Of a stretch of 64,000 nucleotides of DNA, positions 9,457-17,534 are shown piece by piece. The notes beneath the pieces are model-generated. The model did no database searches. It was not told the origin of the DNA and saw only the letters and a program-made list of their open reading frames with translations. Location of the stretch: NCBI GenBank assembly GCA_002360635.1, contig DEQW01000001.1:62001-126000 (forward strand), read 5' to 3'. Source of the stretch: Flavobacteriaceae bacterium UBA3356. GTDB lineage: Bacteria > Bacteroidota > Bacteroidia > Flavobacteriales > Flavobacteriaceae. Every line of letters starts with the position of its first letter. Positions within the stretch are counted from its first letter, which is position 1. The position numbers and the translations under genes are program-made.

Positions 9457-9535
9457 AGTATAAATTTAAAAGTCAAAATATAAAATCATAAATGTAAAAG
9501 TGTCATTTATAACTTTCAATTTTACTTTTTAGGTT

Positions 9536-10108
9536 TTAAAGTTTATCAATCACTTCACTTAAACGCTCCGTGATTTCTTCAATACTACCCACACCATCTA
9601 CACCGTAATATTTGTCTTGTTTTTGATAGTATTTTTTTAGAATATCCGTTTTACGGTAATATTCTGCAATACGCTCTCTAATTACATCTTCGTTTGCATC
9701 ATCGGCTCTGCCACTTACTTTTCCGCGTTCTAAAAGACGCTTTACCAAAACCTCATCGTCTACCTCAAGGGCCACCATAGCATTTATTTGCGAATCTTTT
9801 TCATCCATTAAATTAGACAGTGCCTCTGCTTGTGCTTCGGTACGTGGAAAACCATCAAAAATAAACCCTTTAGCACCTTCGTTTTTTTCAACTTCAGCTT
9901 TCAGCATATTAATGGTTACTTCATCAGGTACTAAATGCCCTTTGTCCATATAGCTTTTGGCCAGATCACCTAATTCGGTTTTGTTTTTTATGTTATATCG
10001 GAATACATCTCCAGTTGAAATGTGTATCAAATTATATTTCTCTTTTAAAACGTCGGCTTGTGTTCCTTTCCCGGCACCTGGAGGGCCAAATAATACGATG
10101 TTTGTCAT
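9536..10108 (-). CDS. adk: Adenylate kinase
   Basis: From the ATG at 10108 the product is 190 residues, beginning MTNIVLFGPPGAGKGTQA with the P-loop GPPGAGKG. DGFPRTEAQA, the AMP-binding region, and GRADDANEDVIRER are also visible. It interconverts ATP, ADP and AMP. The lid is the short form without Zn cysteines. The frame stays open to 10153 and would add 15 basic residues (MWRFIKNLFRKNKRV). I prefer 10108 because the family starts at the P-loop strand, but a -7 element at 10164-10171 would place transcription just upstream of 10153, so both starts remain possible. obgE follows. Confidence 0.95.
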   Translation of the reverse strand: MTNIVLFGPPGAGKGTQADVLKEKYNLIHISTGDVFRYNIKNKTELGDLAKSYMDKGHLVPDEVTINMLKAEVEKNEGAKGFIFDGFPRTEAQAEALSNLMDEKDSQINAMVALEVDDEVLVKRLLERGKVSGRADDANEDVIRERIAEYYRKTDILKKYYQKQDKYYGVDGVGSIEEITERLSEVIDKL

Positions 10109-10163
10109 TACTCTTTTGTTCTTTCTGAATAAATTTTTTATAAATCGCCACATAACGAAGATG

Positions 10164-10171
10164 CAAAGATA
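10164..10171 (-). promoter_or_regulatory. -7 element for adk
   Basis: The minus strand reads TATCTTTG, an exact TAnnTTTG match, 56 bases before the preferred adk ATG. No good TTTG element is seen 17-21 bases upstream. Confidence 0.45.
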
Positions 10172-10289
10172 CTAATTGCAAAGCACTTGAGAAGCGACAT
10201 AATGTAAAAGTGTGTACAGTCAAGTTTCTGAACATTTATAACCACAAAACTCTATCGGAAAAAAATAAAAAACTCCCACGCCCTTTTGT

Positions 10290-10297
10290 TATCTTTG
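10290..10297 (+). promoter_or_regulatory. -7 element directly before purK
   Basis: TATCTTTG matches TAnnTTTG exactly and ends five bases before the purK ATG at 10303. If it is used, the message would be leaderless or nearly so. It also argues against any start upstream of 10303. No clear -33 element is visible. Confidence 0.45.
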
Positions 10298-10302
10298 TGC
10301 GT

Positions 10303-11457
10303 ATGAACTACTTTTCGTCCTCTTTCACCCTCGGAATACTCGGCGGCGGCCAACTGGGCAAAATGCTGCTGTACGAAACACGCAAATACGATATAAAAAC
10401 CAACGTCCTAGATCCCAGTGCCGAAGCTCCTTGCCGCATTGCTTGCGACCATTTTGAGCAAGGCGACCTGATGGATTTTGATACCGTCTATAACTTCGGA
10501 AAAAAAGCAGATGTGCTTACTTTTGAAATTGAAGGCGTCAATGTAGAAGCCTTAGAAAAACTGGAACAGGAAGGTGTAACAGTATATCCTTCTTCAAAAA
10601 CGCTTCGGAAAATACAGGATAAAGGAGTACAAAAGCAGTTTTATAAAGAACATAAAATACCTACTTCACCCTTTAAACGCTACAAAGACAAATACGATTT
10701 AAACGAGGCAATTGTCCGCAAGGAACTGCATTATCCATTTGTTTGGAAAAGTTGCAAAGGCGGTTACGACGGAAAAGGCGTTAGTATTATTCGCGATGCG
10801 GAAGATGTGATTCCTTTGGCTGAAGGACCGTGTATTGCTGAAAAATTGATTCCGTTTAAAAATGAATTGGCAGTTATTGTTTCCCGTAACCCAAGTGGCG
10901 AAGTTCGCACCTACCCAGTGGTGGAGATGGAGTTTCACCCTGAGGCCAATCAAGTAGAATACGTTATCTGCCCTGCCCGAATAGAACCTAAAGTCGCCGA
11001 AAAAGCAAGAGCCGTTGCCAAACAAGTTTCTGAAACGTTTGAACACGTAGGTTTGTTAGCCGTAGAATTGTTTCAAACAGAAGACGATGAAATTCTGGTA
11101 AACGAAGTAGCACCACGCCCTCACAACAGCGGTCATTATAGTATTGAAGCTAGCTACACCAATCAATTTGAGCAACACTTGCGAGCAATTTTAGACTTAC
11201 CACTGGGAAAAACGGATAGTAAAGTAGGCGGAATTATGGTGAACTTAGTAGGTCATGAAGACCATACCGGCGATGTAAAATATGAAAACATCGAAAAGAT
11301 TATGGCGATGGATGGCGTTACGCCACATATTTATGGAAAAAAACAAACACGTCCATTCCGAAAAATGGGCCACGTAACGATTATAGACGAAGACATTAAT
11401 CAAGCTCGTAAAGTCGCTGAAGAGGTGAAAAAGACGATACAAGTGGTTAGCAAGTAA
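10303..11457 (+). CDS. purK: N5-carboxyaminoimidazole ribonucleotide synthase
   Basis: The product of 384 residues starts MNYFSSSFTLGILGGGQLGKM, with the PurK N-terminal motif GILGGGQLGKML. An ATP-grasp domain follows, with KSCKGGYDGKGV for ATP binding and EVAPRPHNSGHYSIE for metal binding and catalysis. PurK converts AIR, ATP and bicarbonate to N5-CAIR in purine synthesis and hands it to PurE, encoded next. A longer reading from 10210 would add 31 unrelated residues and is rejected because the promoter-like TATCTTTG lies inside it. It is divergent from adk and separated from purE by a repeat element. Confidence 0.96.
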   Translation: MNYFSSSFTLGILGGGQLGKMLLYETRKYDIKTNVLDPSAEAPCRIACDHFEQGDLMDFDTVYNFGKKADVLTFEIEGVNVEALEKLEQEGVTVYPSSKTLRKIQDKGVQKQFYKEHKIPTSPFKRYKDKYDLNEAIVRKELHYPFVWKSCKGGYDGKGVSIIRDAEDVIPLAEGPCIAEKLIPFKNELAVIVSRNPSGEVRTYPVVEMEFHPEANQVEYVICPARIEPKVAEKARAVAKQVSETFEHVGLLAVELFQTEDDEILVNEVAPRPHNSGHYSIEASYTNQFEQHLRAILDLPLGKTDSKVGGIMVNLVGHEDHTGDVKYENIEKIMAMDGVTPHIYGKKQTRPFRKMGHVTIIDEDINQARKVAEEVKKTIQVVSK

Positions 11458-11466
11458 AATAATAGT

Positions 11467-11550
11467 GTCCCCTTGAGGGGACTTTAGGGGTGTAACGTTT
11501 AGACCAAATGGTAAAAAAACATCCCCCTTACCCCCTTGAAAAGGGGAATT
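11467..11550. repeat. REP-like palindromic element between purK and purE
   Basis: The left arm (11467-11493) contains the perfect hairpin GTCCCC-TTGA-GGGGAC (11467-11482) followed by a GGGGTGT block. The right arm (11519-11550) contains ACATCCCCC and the hairpin CCCCTT-GAA-AAGGGG (11532-11546). The right arm reversed resembles the left, so the whole is an imperfect inverted repeat of about 84 bases, strikingly GC-rich against its surroundings. Such elements look like dispersed REP/MITE-type repeats; only one copy is seen in this window. Confidence 0.6.
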
Positions 11551-11564
11551 AAAACAATAAGATT

Positions 11565-12062
11565 ATGAGCAAAGTAGGAATTATCATGGGCAGTACGAGT
11601 GACATGCCCATTATGGAAGACGCTATAGACATTTTAAAAGGCTTCGACATTGAAGTTGAAGTAGATATTGTTTCGGCACATCGAACGCCTGACAAATTAT
11701 TCGATTACGGAAAAAATGCCCACACCCGCGGCATCAACGTTATCATTGCAGGTGCCGGCGGTGCTGCACATTTACCCGGGATGATCGCCTCTTTATCACC
11801 GCTTCCAGTTATTGGCGTTCCCGTAAAGTCGAGCAACTCTATTGACGGTTGGGACTCAGTACTTTCTATTCTACAAATGCCGGGCGGTGTACCCGTTGCC
11901 ACGGTTGCTTTAAACGGTGCCAAAAACGCAGGAATACTAGCCGCACAAATTATTGGTAGTTCTGACAAATGTGTGCTTGATAAAGTAGTAGCTTATAAAG
12001 AAGGTTTAAAAATTAAAGTAGAAGAAGGCGCTAAAAAGGTGCGGGAAGGGAAAGGCAGCTAA
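11565..12062 (+). CDS. purE: N5-carboxyaminoimidazole ribonucleotide mutase
   Basis: The 165-residue product has the class I PurE hallmarks GIIMGSTSDMPIM (substrate phosphate loop), EVDIVSAHRTPD with the key His, and IAGAGGAAHLPGMIAS. It rearranges N5-CAIR made by PurK into CAIR. The length matches PurE monomers that form an octamer. It follows purK by about 107 bases that hold a REP-like element, and the M3 peptidase follows after 28 bases, so the three are probably co-transcribed. Confidence 0.97.
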   Translation: MSKVGIIMGSTSDMPIMEDAIDILKGFDIEVEVDIVSAHRTPDKLFDYGKNAHTRGINVIIAGAGGAAHLPGMIASLSPLPVIGVPVKSSNSIDGWDSVLSILQMPGGVPVATVALNGAKNAGILAAQIIGSSDKCVLDKVVAYKEGLKIKVEEGAKKVREGKGS

Positions 12063-12090
12063 CCATTATCAAGGCAAATAACAATAGACT

Positions 12091-14115
12091 ATGACAGAAA
12101 CAAACCCACTATTACAACCCTTTAATACTGCCCCGTTTTCAAAAATAGAAAACGAGCACTTTTTACCTGCCATCAAGCAGTTAATTAGAGACACAAAAGA
12201 CGAAATAAATACCATTACAGAAAATACTGAGACACCAACTTTTGAAAATTCAGTAGAAGCACTAGAACGCACTGGCGAGCAGTTAAATCGCGTTACGGGT
12301 ATTTTTTTTAACCTCAACAGTGCTGAAACGAATGAAGAAATCCAAAAAATAGCACAAGAGGTTTCGCCTTTGTTATCAGACTTCAAAAACGATTTGCTAC
12401 TTAACGAAGCATTATTTAAACGTGTTAAAAGCGTTTATGATCGTAAAGATTCCTTGACCCTTTCTGCTGAAGAGAGCATGTTGCTAGAAAAACAATACAA
12501 AGGTTTTGCACGTAATGGCGCTAATCTTTCAGAATACAAAAAAGAAAAGCTTCGTAAAATAGACCAAGACCTATCTAAGCTAAGCTTAACTTTTGGCGAA
12601 CACGTATTGGCAGAAACCAATAAATACGAGTTACATATTACCGACGAAGATAAACTTTCCGGTTTACCCGAAGGCGCCAAAGAAGAAGCTGCCGACACAG
12701 CAAAAGAGAAAGGCAAAGATGGCTGGATGTTCACCTTGGCCTATCCCAGCTATATTCCATTTATGACGTATGCGGATAATCGTGAATTACGAAAAGAACT
12801 ATCCCTTGCTTTTGGAAGTAAAGCGTTTCATAAAGACGAATTGGACAACCAAGAAATTGTGCTTCAAATTGCTAATCTTCGCTATCAAAGAGCACAATTG
12901 TTGGGTTATGATAGCCACGCGCACTTTGTACTAGAAGAACGCATGGCCGAAACACCTGAAAAAGTTACTTCTTTTTTAGATGAATTATTGCAGAAAGCAA
13001 AACCCGCAGCTCAAAAAGAGTTTGCTGAACTGGAAACTTTCGCAAAAGAATTAGACGGCATTGACCAATTACAGAAATGGGACGGAGCGTATTATGCAGA
13101 GAAGTTGAAACAGAAACGTTTTAACCTAGACGATGAAAAGCTAAAACCCTACTTTGAGTTAAAGAACGTAATAAACGGGGTGTTTACCGTTGCTAAAAAG
13201 CTTTACGGACTTTCTTTTGAAGAGGTAAACAATATTGACAAATACCACCCTGAAGTAAAAACATACCGAGTTACTGATGCAGATGATGCTTTGGTAGCTA
13301 TTTTTTACGCAGACTTTCACCCACGAGCCGGAAAACGAAACGGTGCTTGGATGACTATTTACAAGCAACAAGAGATAAAGAATGGCAACAACGAACGCCC
13401 GCATATTTCAATTGTATGTAACTTCACCAAACCAACAGCTAGCAAGCCTTCGTTATTAACTTTTAATGAAGTCACCACGTTATTTCACGAGTTTGGTCAT
13501 GCGTTGCATGGCATGTTGGCTAATACAACCTATGCGAGTTTATCGGGCGCCAACGTGTATTGGGATTTTGTGGAATTGCCAAGCCAAATATTGGAGAACT
13601 GGTGTTATGAAAAAGAAACATTAGAGCTGTTTGCCACGCATTATAAAACCGGTGAAGTCATCCCGATGGAGTATGTAAAAAAGATTAAAGAATCGGCTGC
13701 TTTTCATGAAGGAATGAAAACCTTACGCCAATTAAGCTTTGGTATGCTCGATATGGCATGGCATGGAGGAAACCCAACTGAGATAAAGGATGTGAAAACA
13801 CACGAAAAAGAAGCCTTTGGCGAAACAGCTTTATACCCAGATGTAGCTTCTAATTGCATGAGTACCTCTTTCTCACATATATTTCAAGGAGGGTATTCGG
13901 CAGGATATTACAGTTATAAATGGGCCGAAGTGTTGGATGCCGATGCCTTTGCTTATTTTAAGGAAGAAGGTATTTTCAACAAAACCGTTGCCGATAAGTT
14001 TAAAAACTTTGTATTGTCACAAGGCGGCACCGAAGACCCAATGGAACTCTATATTAAGTTTCGTGGTAAAAAACCAAATCCCGATGCATTGTTAAAGCGA
14101 GCTGGGTTGATTTAA
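12091..14115 (+). CDS. M3 family metallopeptidase, Dcp-like
   Basis: The 674-residue product has the M3 (thimet oligopeptidase) zinc motif HEFGH at 466-470 within TLFHEFGHALHGML, with a downstream Glu in DFVELPSQILENW as third ligand. The GHALHG form is closer to peptidyl-dipeptidase Dcp than to oligopeptidase A (PrlC). No signal peptide is visible, so a cytoplasmic role in peptide turnover is likely. The C-terminal block GGYSAGYYSYKWAEVLDADAF is conserved in the family. It lies downstream of purE and ends at a strong bidirectional hairpin. Confidence 0.9.
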   Translation: MTETNPLLQPFNTAPFSKIENEHFLPAIKQLIRDTKDEINTITENTETPTFENSVEALERTGEQLNRVTGIFFNLNSAETNEEIQKIAQEVSPLLSDFKNDLLLNEALFKRVKSVYDRKDSLTLSAEESMLLEKQYKGFARNGANLSEYKKEKLRKIDQDLSKLSLTFGEHVLAETNKYELHITDEDKLSGLPEGAKEEAADTAKEKGKDGWMFTLAYPSYIPFMTYADNRELRKELSLAFGSKAFHKDELDNQEIVLQIANLRYQRAQLLGYDSHAHFVLEERMAETPEKVTSFLDELLQKAKPAAQKEFAELETFAKELDGIDQLQKWDGAYYAEKLKQKRFNLDDEKLKPYFELKNVINGVFTVAKKLYGLSFEEVNNIDKYHPEVKTYRVTDADDALVAIFYADFHPRAGKRNGAWMTIYKQQEIKNGNNERPHISIVCNFTKPTASKPSLLTFNEVTTLFHEFGHALHGMLANTTYASLSGANVYWDFVELPSQILENWCYEKETLELFATHYKTGEVIPMEYVKKIKESAAFHEGMKTLRQLSFGMLDMAWHGGNPTEIKDVKTHEKEAFGETALYPDVASNCMSTSFSHIFQGGYSAGYYSYKWAEVLDADAFAYFKEEGIFNKTVADKFKNFVLSQGGTEDPMELYIKFRGKKPNPDALLKRAGLI

Positions 14116-14117
14116 AT

Positions 14118-14152
14118 AAAAAAGCTGCTATTTTTCAATAGCAGCTTTTTTT
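14118..14152. terminator. Bidirectional intrinsic terminator
   Basis: A perfect 14-bp stem AAAAAAGCTGCTAT / ATAGCAGCTTTTTT with a 6-base loop has a T-run on the plus strand and an A-run on the left. It lies between convergent genes (M3 peptidase and M28 peptidase) and should stop both. Confidence 0.85.
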
Positions 14153-14168
14153 ATACGTAATAATGAGA

Positions 14169-15620
14169 TTAATTCACAATAAACTTCTTAGTTAATTTTT
14201 TATTAGCATCCGTAGTAAAAACTGCAACATAAAACCCTTGTGACAGACTTTCTAATGAAACCGTCCCTTGTTGTCCTAAATCGGTTGCGGTTAACACCTG
14301 CTTTCCTGCAACATCAACAACCACCATCTTTCCCAAAGAATCGTCGCTATTCTTCAAAGAGTACGTAAGTACTTTATTAGCAACAATAAAATCTAGATTA
14401 AGGTTAGATATTTCAGAAACAGAAAGGTTATTCGTTTTAGCAGCTTCAATTACAAATTCCAGTCCTAGTTTAGCAAACTTAGCTGCTTTAAAAGTATCAC
14501 CCGTTACATCATAGGTATCACCTGTAGTATGGATATTTGGGTTACTTTGCGAAAAATTAGCTTCGAAAGGAAATGCTGCTTCGTAGCCATTGTCTGCCCA
14601 ACTAAAATGATCTGAACATCCATAATTACAAGCGGTAGTACCATATGTAATTTCATGTTCGCTGGAGGCATCATTGTAATACTCCATTAATTCAATTAAA
14701 TAAGCATTTAAATCGTTACTGTTATAAGGGTCTGTTGTGATATAAACGTCGGCTGCCGAACCTGCATAGTTTGTCATATCAAATTGCACATAAGCTACTA
14801 CATCTACGTTGTTATTGCTATAATCTTCAGCTATTTCAGCAGAACCCACTAGGCCGATTTCTTCAGCGGCAAAAGCCATAAATTCTACAGTACGGTTAGG
14901 GACAAAACCTGTTTCAAATAATACCCTGGCAACTTCTGTTATTGTCGAAATTCCAGAAGCGTCATCATCAGCTCCTGGTGCGGTATTATTGCCACTACCA
15001 GGCGCCGTAGAATCTATATGCCCGCCAATAATTACAAACTCATCTGGTGTTTCTGCCCCTTCAATGGTCATTACTGCAGATGGCATATTTGTGTTTACGT
15101 GGTTAACAATACGTACGCTTACATCGTCTCGGTTTGCAGCTTGTGCCATAGCTTCCCATTTGTCTTTGAGGTCTAGCACAGATTGAGCAGCTTGAGGTTT
15201 TGTGTGGAATCGGGTTCCATAGGCCTGAAGTTCCAGTATTTGATCTTCAATATTTTGTGCATTTACCAAATCGAGCGCTTCGGCAACTGCTGCGTCTTGA
15301 TTTATGGTAAAATCTAAAACGCGTCTTTCAGTTTTAGGCTTTTTAGGCTCTATGGATTGTAACGCTTTTTCTTCTGAAGCTTTGAAAACATAACCAGGCC
15401 CATGTGTTAAAACATTTCTATGCAAGGCATGAGCTGCTTTTTCTGAAATAAAAACAGCAGATTGATTCTGTTTTGTTGCAATAATCTGAATGTCTTCGGG
15501 AAGCTCTTTTTGTAGTTCTACTGCATCGGTGGCATCCATTGTGGCATAAAACAGCTGTTCTTGTGCCAAAAAGACGGCTGTGGTCATTAAGAAAACAAAA
15601 AGTAAGGTAATTTTTTTCAT
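14169..15620 (-). CDS. Secreted M28 zinc aminopeptidase with type IX sorting tail
   Basis: From the ATG at 15620 the product is 483 residues with signal peptide MKKITLLFVFLMTTAVFLAQ and a propeptide-like region to about 185. The M28 domain has the dinuclear zinc ligand pattern: His201 and Asp203 in GGHIDST, Asp in GADDDASG (about 218), the Glu pair in AAEE (253-254), Asp281 and a late His364 in NIHTTGDT. The C-terminus from about 400 to KKFIVN is a type A sorting domain. It is predicted to be an extracellular peptidase releasing amino acids. A seven-residue longer reading from 15641 is unlikely because it spoils the signal peptide. Confidence 0.92.
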   Translation of the reverse strand: MKKITLLFVFLMTTAVFLAQEQLFYATMDATDAVELQKELPEDIQIIATKQNQSAVFISEKAAHALHRNVLTHGPGYVFKASEEKALQSIEPKKPKTERRVLDFTINQDAAVAEALDLVNAQNIEDQILELQAYGTRFHTKPQAAQSVLDLKDKWEAMAQAANRDDVSVRIVNHVNTNMPSAVMTIEGAETPDEFVIIGGHIDSTAPGSGNNTAPGADDDASGISTITEVARVLFETGFVPNRTVEFMAFAAEEIGLVGSAEIAEDYSNNNVDVVAYVQFDMTNYAGSAADVYITTDPYNSNDLNAYLIELMEYYNDASSEHEITYGTTACNYGCSDHFSWADNGYEAAFPFEANFSQSNPNIHTTGDTYDVTGDTFKAAKFAKLGLEFVIEAAKTNNLSVSEISNLNLDFIVANKVLTYSLKNSDDSLGKMVVVDVAGKQVLTATDLGQQGTVSLESLSQGFYVAVFTTDANKKLTKKFIVN

Positions 15621-15768
15621 TGTGTGAGAGGGTTTAAACAAGTCTATAAAATTAAATATTATTAAGTTGAAACATTAATTATTTAACAGTTACTTTCTTA
15701 TAAACAAGGCGGTACCATAAAAAGTCTTATATAAATGTGAAAAAGTATTATTCCTGCTGAAACTTTTC

Positions 15769-15776
15769 TATTTTTG
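15769..15776 (+). promoter_or_regulatory. -7 element before the ECF sigma gene
   Basis: TATTTTTG matches TAnnTTTG and ends 24 bases before the preferred ATG at 15801. It overlaps a possible upstream TTG start at 15774, which makes that start unlikely. No -33 element is clear. Confidence 0.4.
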
Positions 15777-15800
15777 AATGAATCACTTTATAACCAACAC

Positions 15801-16352
15801 ATGCCCACGCACACCCTGCACCCCGAAACTTGGGTGGATCAATATTCAGATTACCTTTACAATTACACCATTGCACGTGTAAACGATCATGTTGTGGCGC
15901 AAGACCTTATTTCAGAGACCTTTTTGGCTGGATTGAAATCCAAAAAAAACTTTAAAGGTAATGCTAGTGAACGTACTTGGCTTATTGCTATTTTAAAGCG
16001 TAAAATTATAGACCATTACCGAAAGAAAAACTCTAAAAAAGGACAGGCAGAAGTACATATAAATTATACGGATGACGATATGGAAGGCGATTGGCTGGAA
16101 GAACGCGTAAAAGACCCGTATTATAAATCTGCCGAGGATAAATTGGAAAACAGCGAACTGCGACTTGCTATTTTGGAATGCCTCGACACCTTGGATGAAC
16201 GTCACGCGGCTATTTTTAAAATGAAAACAATCGACAATTTTGATACAGAAGCAATTTGTAATGAATATAATATTACTCCGTCTAACCTTTGGGTAATCAT
16301 TCATCGCGCCCGTAAAGCGATGGCTAACTGTCTGGAAAAAAACTGGTTATAA
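15801..16352 (+). CDS. ECF-type RNA polymerase sigma factor
   Basis: The 183-residue product contains region 2 (WVDQYSDYLYNYTIARV through AQDLISETFLAGLK and the -10-binding TWLIAILKRKIIDHYRKK) and region 4 (LDTLDERHAAIFKMKTIDNFDTEAICNEYNI... with the helix-turn-helix and RARKAMANCLEKNW). This domain pair without region 3 is typical of extracytoplasmic-function sigma factors. The start at 15801 is chosen because an upstream TTG reading overlaps a -7 element. Two bases after its stop begins a small protein with a zinc anti-sigma-like motif, which is very likely its regulator. The target regulon cannot be read from the window. Confidence 0.9.
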   Translation: MPTHTLHPETWVDQYSDYLYNYTIARVNDHVVAQDLISETFLAGLKSKKNFKGNASERTWLIAILKRKIIDHYRKKNSKKGQAEVHINYTDDDMEGDWLEERVKDPYYKSAEDKLENSELRLAILECLDTLDERHAAIFKMKTIDNFDTEAICNEYNITPSNLWVIIHRARKAMANCLEKNWL

Positions 16353-16354
16353 CA

Positions 16355-16600
16355 ATGAAATTCAACACGATGTTTAATTGTGAAGAAGTAGGCCATGTCT
16401 GCGATAAAGCACAATACAATGAAGCAAGCGTTTGGGAAAAGACATTGCTTAAAGTTCATACACTGTTTTGCAAACTTTGTAGAAAACATACCAAACGCAA
16501 TTCAAAATTGACAAAAATCATAAAAAGGTCTGAAATCCAAACGCTTTCAACCGAACAGAAGCAATTTCTAAAAGAACGCTTACGACAAGAAATAACGTAA
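16355..16600 (+). CDS. Small Cys/His protein, probable soluble zinc anti-sigma factor
   Basis: The 81-residue product has Cys9, His35, Cys39 and Cys42, giving C-x25-H-x3-C-x2-C. This is the ligand order and spacing I recall for the ZAS zinc anti-sigma domain (RsrA: Cys11, His37, Cys41, Cys44). A second cysteine at 16 and several lysines follow the pattern loosely. There is no membrane segment, so it would be a soluble rather than a transmembrane anti-sigma. It starts two bases after the sigma gene, so translation is probably coupled. Its last 21 bases overlap the convergent UbiA-like gene. The function is inferred from motif and position; sequence similarity beyond the ligands is weak. Confidence 0.65.
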   Translation: MKFNTMFNCEEVGHVCDKAQYNEASVWEKTLLKVHTLFCKLCRKHTKRNSKLTKIIKRSEIQTLSTEQKQFLKERLRQEIT

Positions 16601-17404
16601 TAAACAAAAAACAGCCAGCCATAAAATTGGTAAAGCTTCTACCCAAAAGGAAGCATAATACTTGGACTGCTCTTTTTTAGCAAAAAACACAGCAAAAGCA
16701 GCTTGCAAACATATAAACAGCAAGCTTATGGCGTATAAAAGCGAAATATCCTTTTTAAAACCCTCAACTATAAAAGCAATGGTCGACAGTGCTGCCACTA
16801 AAGTATTTGTACCTAAAATATCTAATTTTTGTGGCAGCGTTTTTAATATCGAATCATCATAAGGAAGATCTCGTATTTCAAATGGAATCGTAAAAACTAT
16901 TACCAAAAAAAACCGCTGTATAAAAGTAATACAAACATCAATAGAAAAAGTCATATTAGACGCCAACACAGGCACTAGCACAGTAAAGCCAGCCCAAACT
17001 ATTGCCACTATAAAAATCTTCAAACCTTTTATTGTCCTTAGGCTTTTTTTCTTAGCAAAAGGAATAGCATATAAAATAGTTAAGATTCCAAAAAATCCCG
17101 TAGCAACAAGTGTTTTAATAGAAAGGTGGTATGAAAAATACAATAAAGCCCCAAAGCAGATAAAAGAAAAAACTTGGATTATTCTCAGTGATTTGGCAAG
17201 GCTTCTATGGTGCAAACCAGCTATGGGTGCATATTTCACAAAATTATACCCCGTAATAGTAGCAAAAAACACAAAATACCAATAAGCATTTGGCACTTGT
17301 AAGTTGAACTCAAAAACAGTGATAACAACCAAAGAAACTACTGCCAAAGCCACGTGGATACTACTGTTTATGTAGAATTCAAAAATACGCTTGAGGATGC
17401 CCAT
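16580..17404 (-). CDS. UbiA-like polytopic membrane protein
   Basis: The 274-residue product is almost entirely hydrophobic, with about eight or nine predicted membrane segments. A segment EIRDLPYDDSILKTLP (about 176-191) matches the second Asp-rich motif of the UbiA prenyltransferase family (DxRDxxxD). The first motif NDxxDxxxD is absent: the equivalent place reads YNFVKYAPIAG (53-63) with no Asp. So it is a UbiA-fold protein whose prenyl-diphosphate binding is in doubt. The start at 17404 gives a clean N-terminus; six more residues are possible from 17422. It is convergent with the anti-sigma-like gene, overlapping it by 21 bases. No substrate can be assigned. Confidence 0.7.
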   Translation of the reverse strand: MGILKRIFEFYINSSIHVALAVVSLVVITVFEFNLQVPNAYWYFVFFATITGYNFVKYAPIAGLHHRSLAKSLRIIQVFSFICFGALLYFSYHLSIKTLVATGFFGILTILYAIPFAKKKSLRTIKGLKIFIVAIVWAGFTVLVPVLASNMTFSIDVCITFIQRFFLVIVFTIPFEIRDLPYDDSILKTLPQKLDILGTNTLVAALSTIAFIVEGFKKDISLLYAISLLFICLQAAFAVFFAKKEQSKYYASFWVEALPILWLAVFCLLRYFLS

Positions 17405-17502
17405 TATATCAAAAATAAGCAAAGTGTTAGTAACTTGACATATTGGTTAACAAAATGTTAGTTTACCTACAAAAAAACGACATTAATTCGTGTATAAAAT
17501 TG

Positions 17503-17510
17503 TAATTTTG
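17503..17510 (+). promoter_or_regulatory. -7 element for gcvP
   Basis: TAATTTTG fits TAnnTTTG and lies 24 bases before the gcvP ATG at 17535. No exact TTTG is seen 19 bases upstream. No glycine riboswitch fold is apparent in the short leader. Confidence 0.4.
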
Positions 17511-17534
17511 CGACCTAATTTTGAAACGCACAAT

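Noticed and set aside
10210..10302. N-terminal extension of purK
   Set aside because: The added 31 residues are unlike the family and contain an exact -7 promoter element.
17423..17534. Glycine riboswitch upstream of gcvP
   Set aside because: The leader is too short and AT-rich, and shows none of the paired stems expected of a glycine aptamer.
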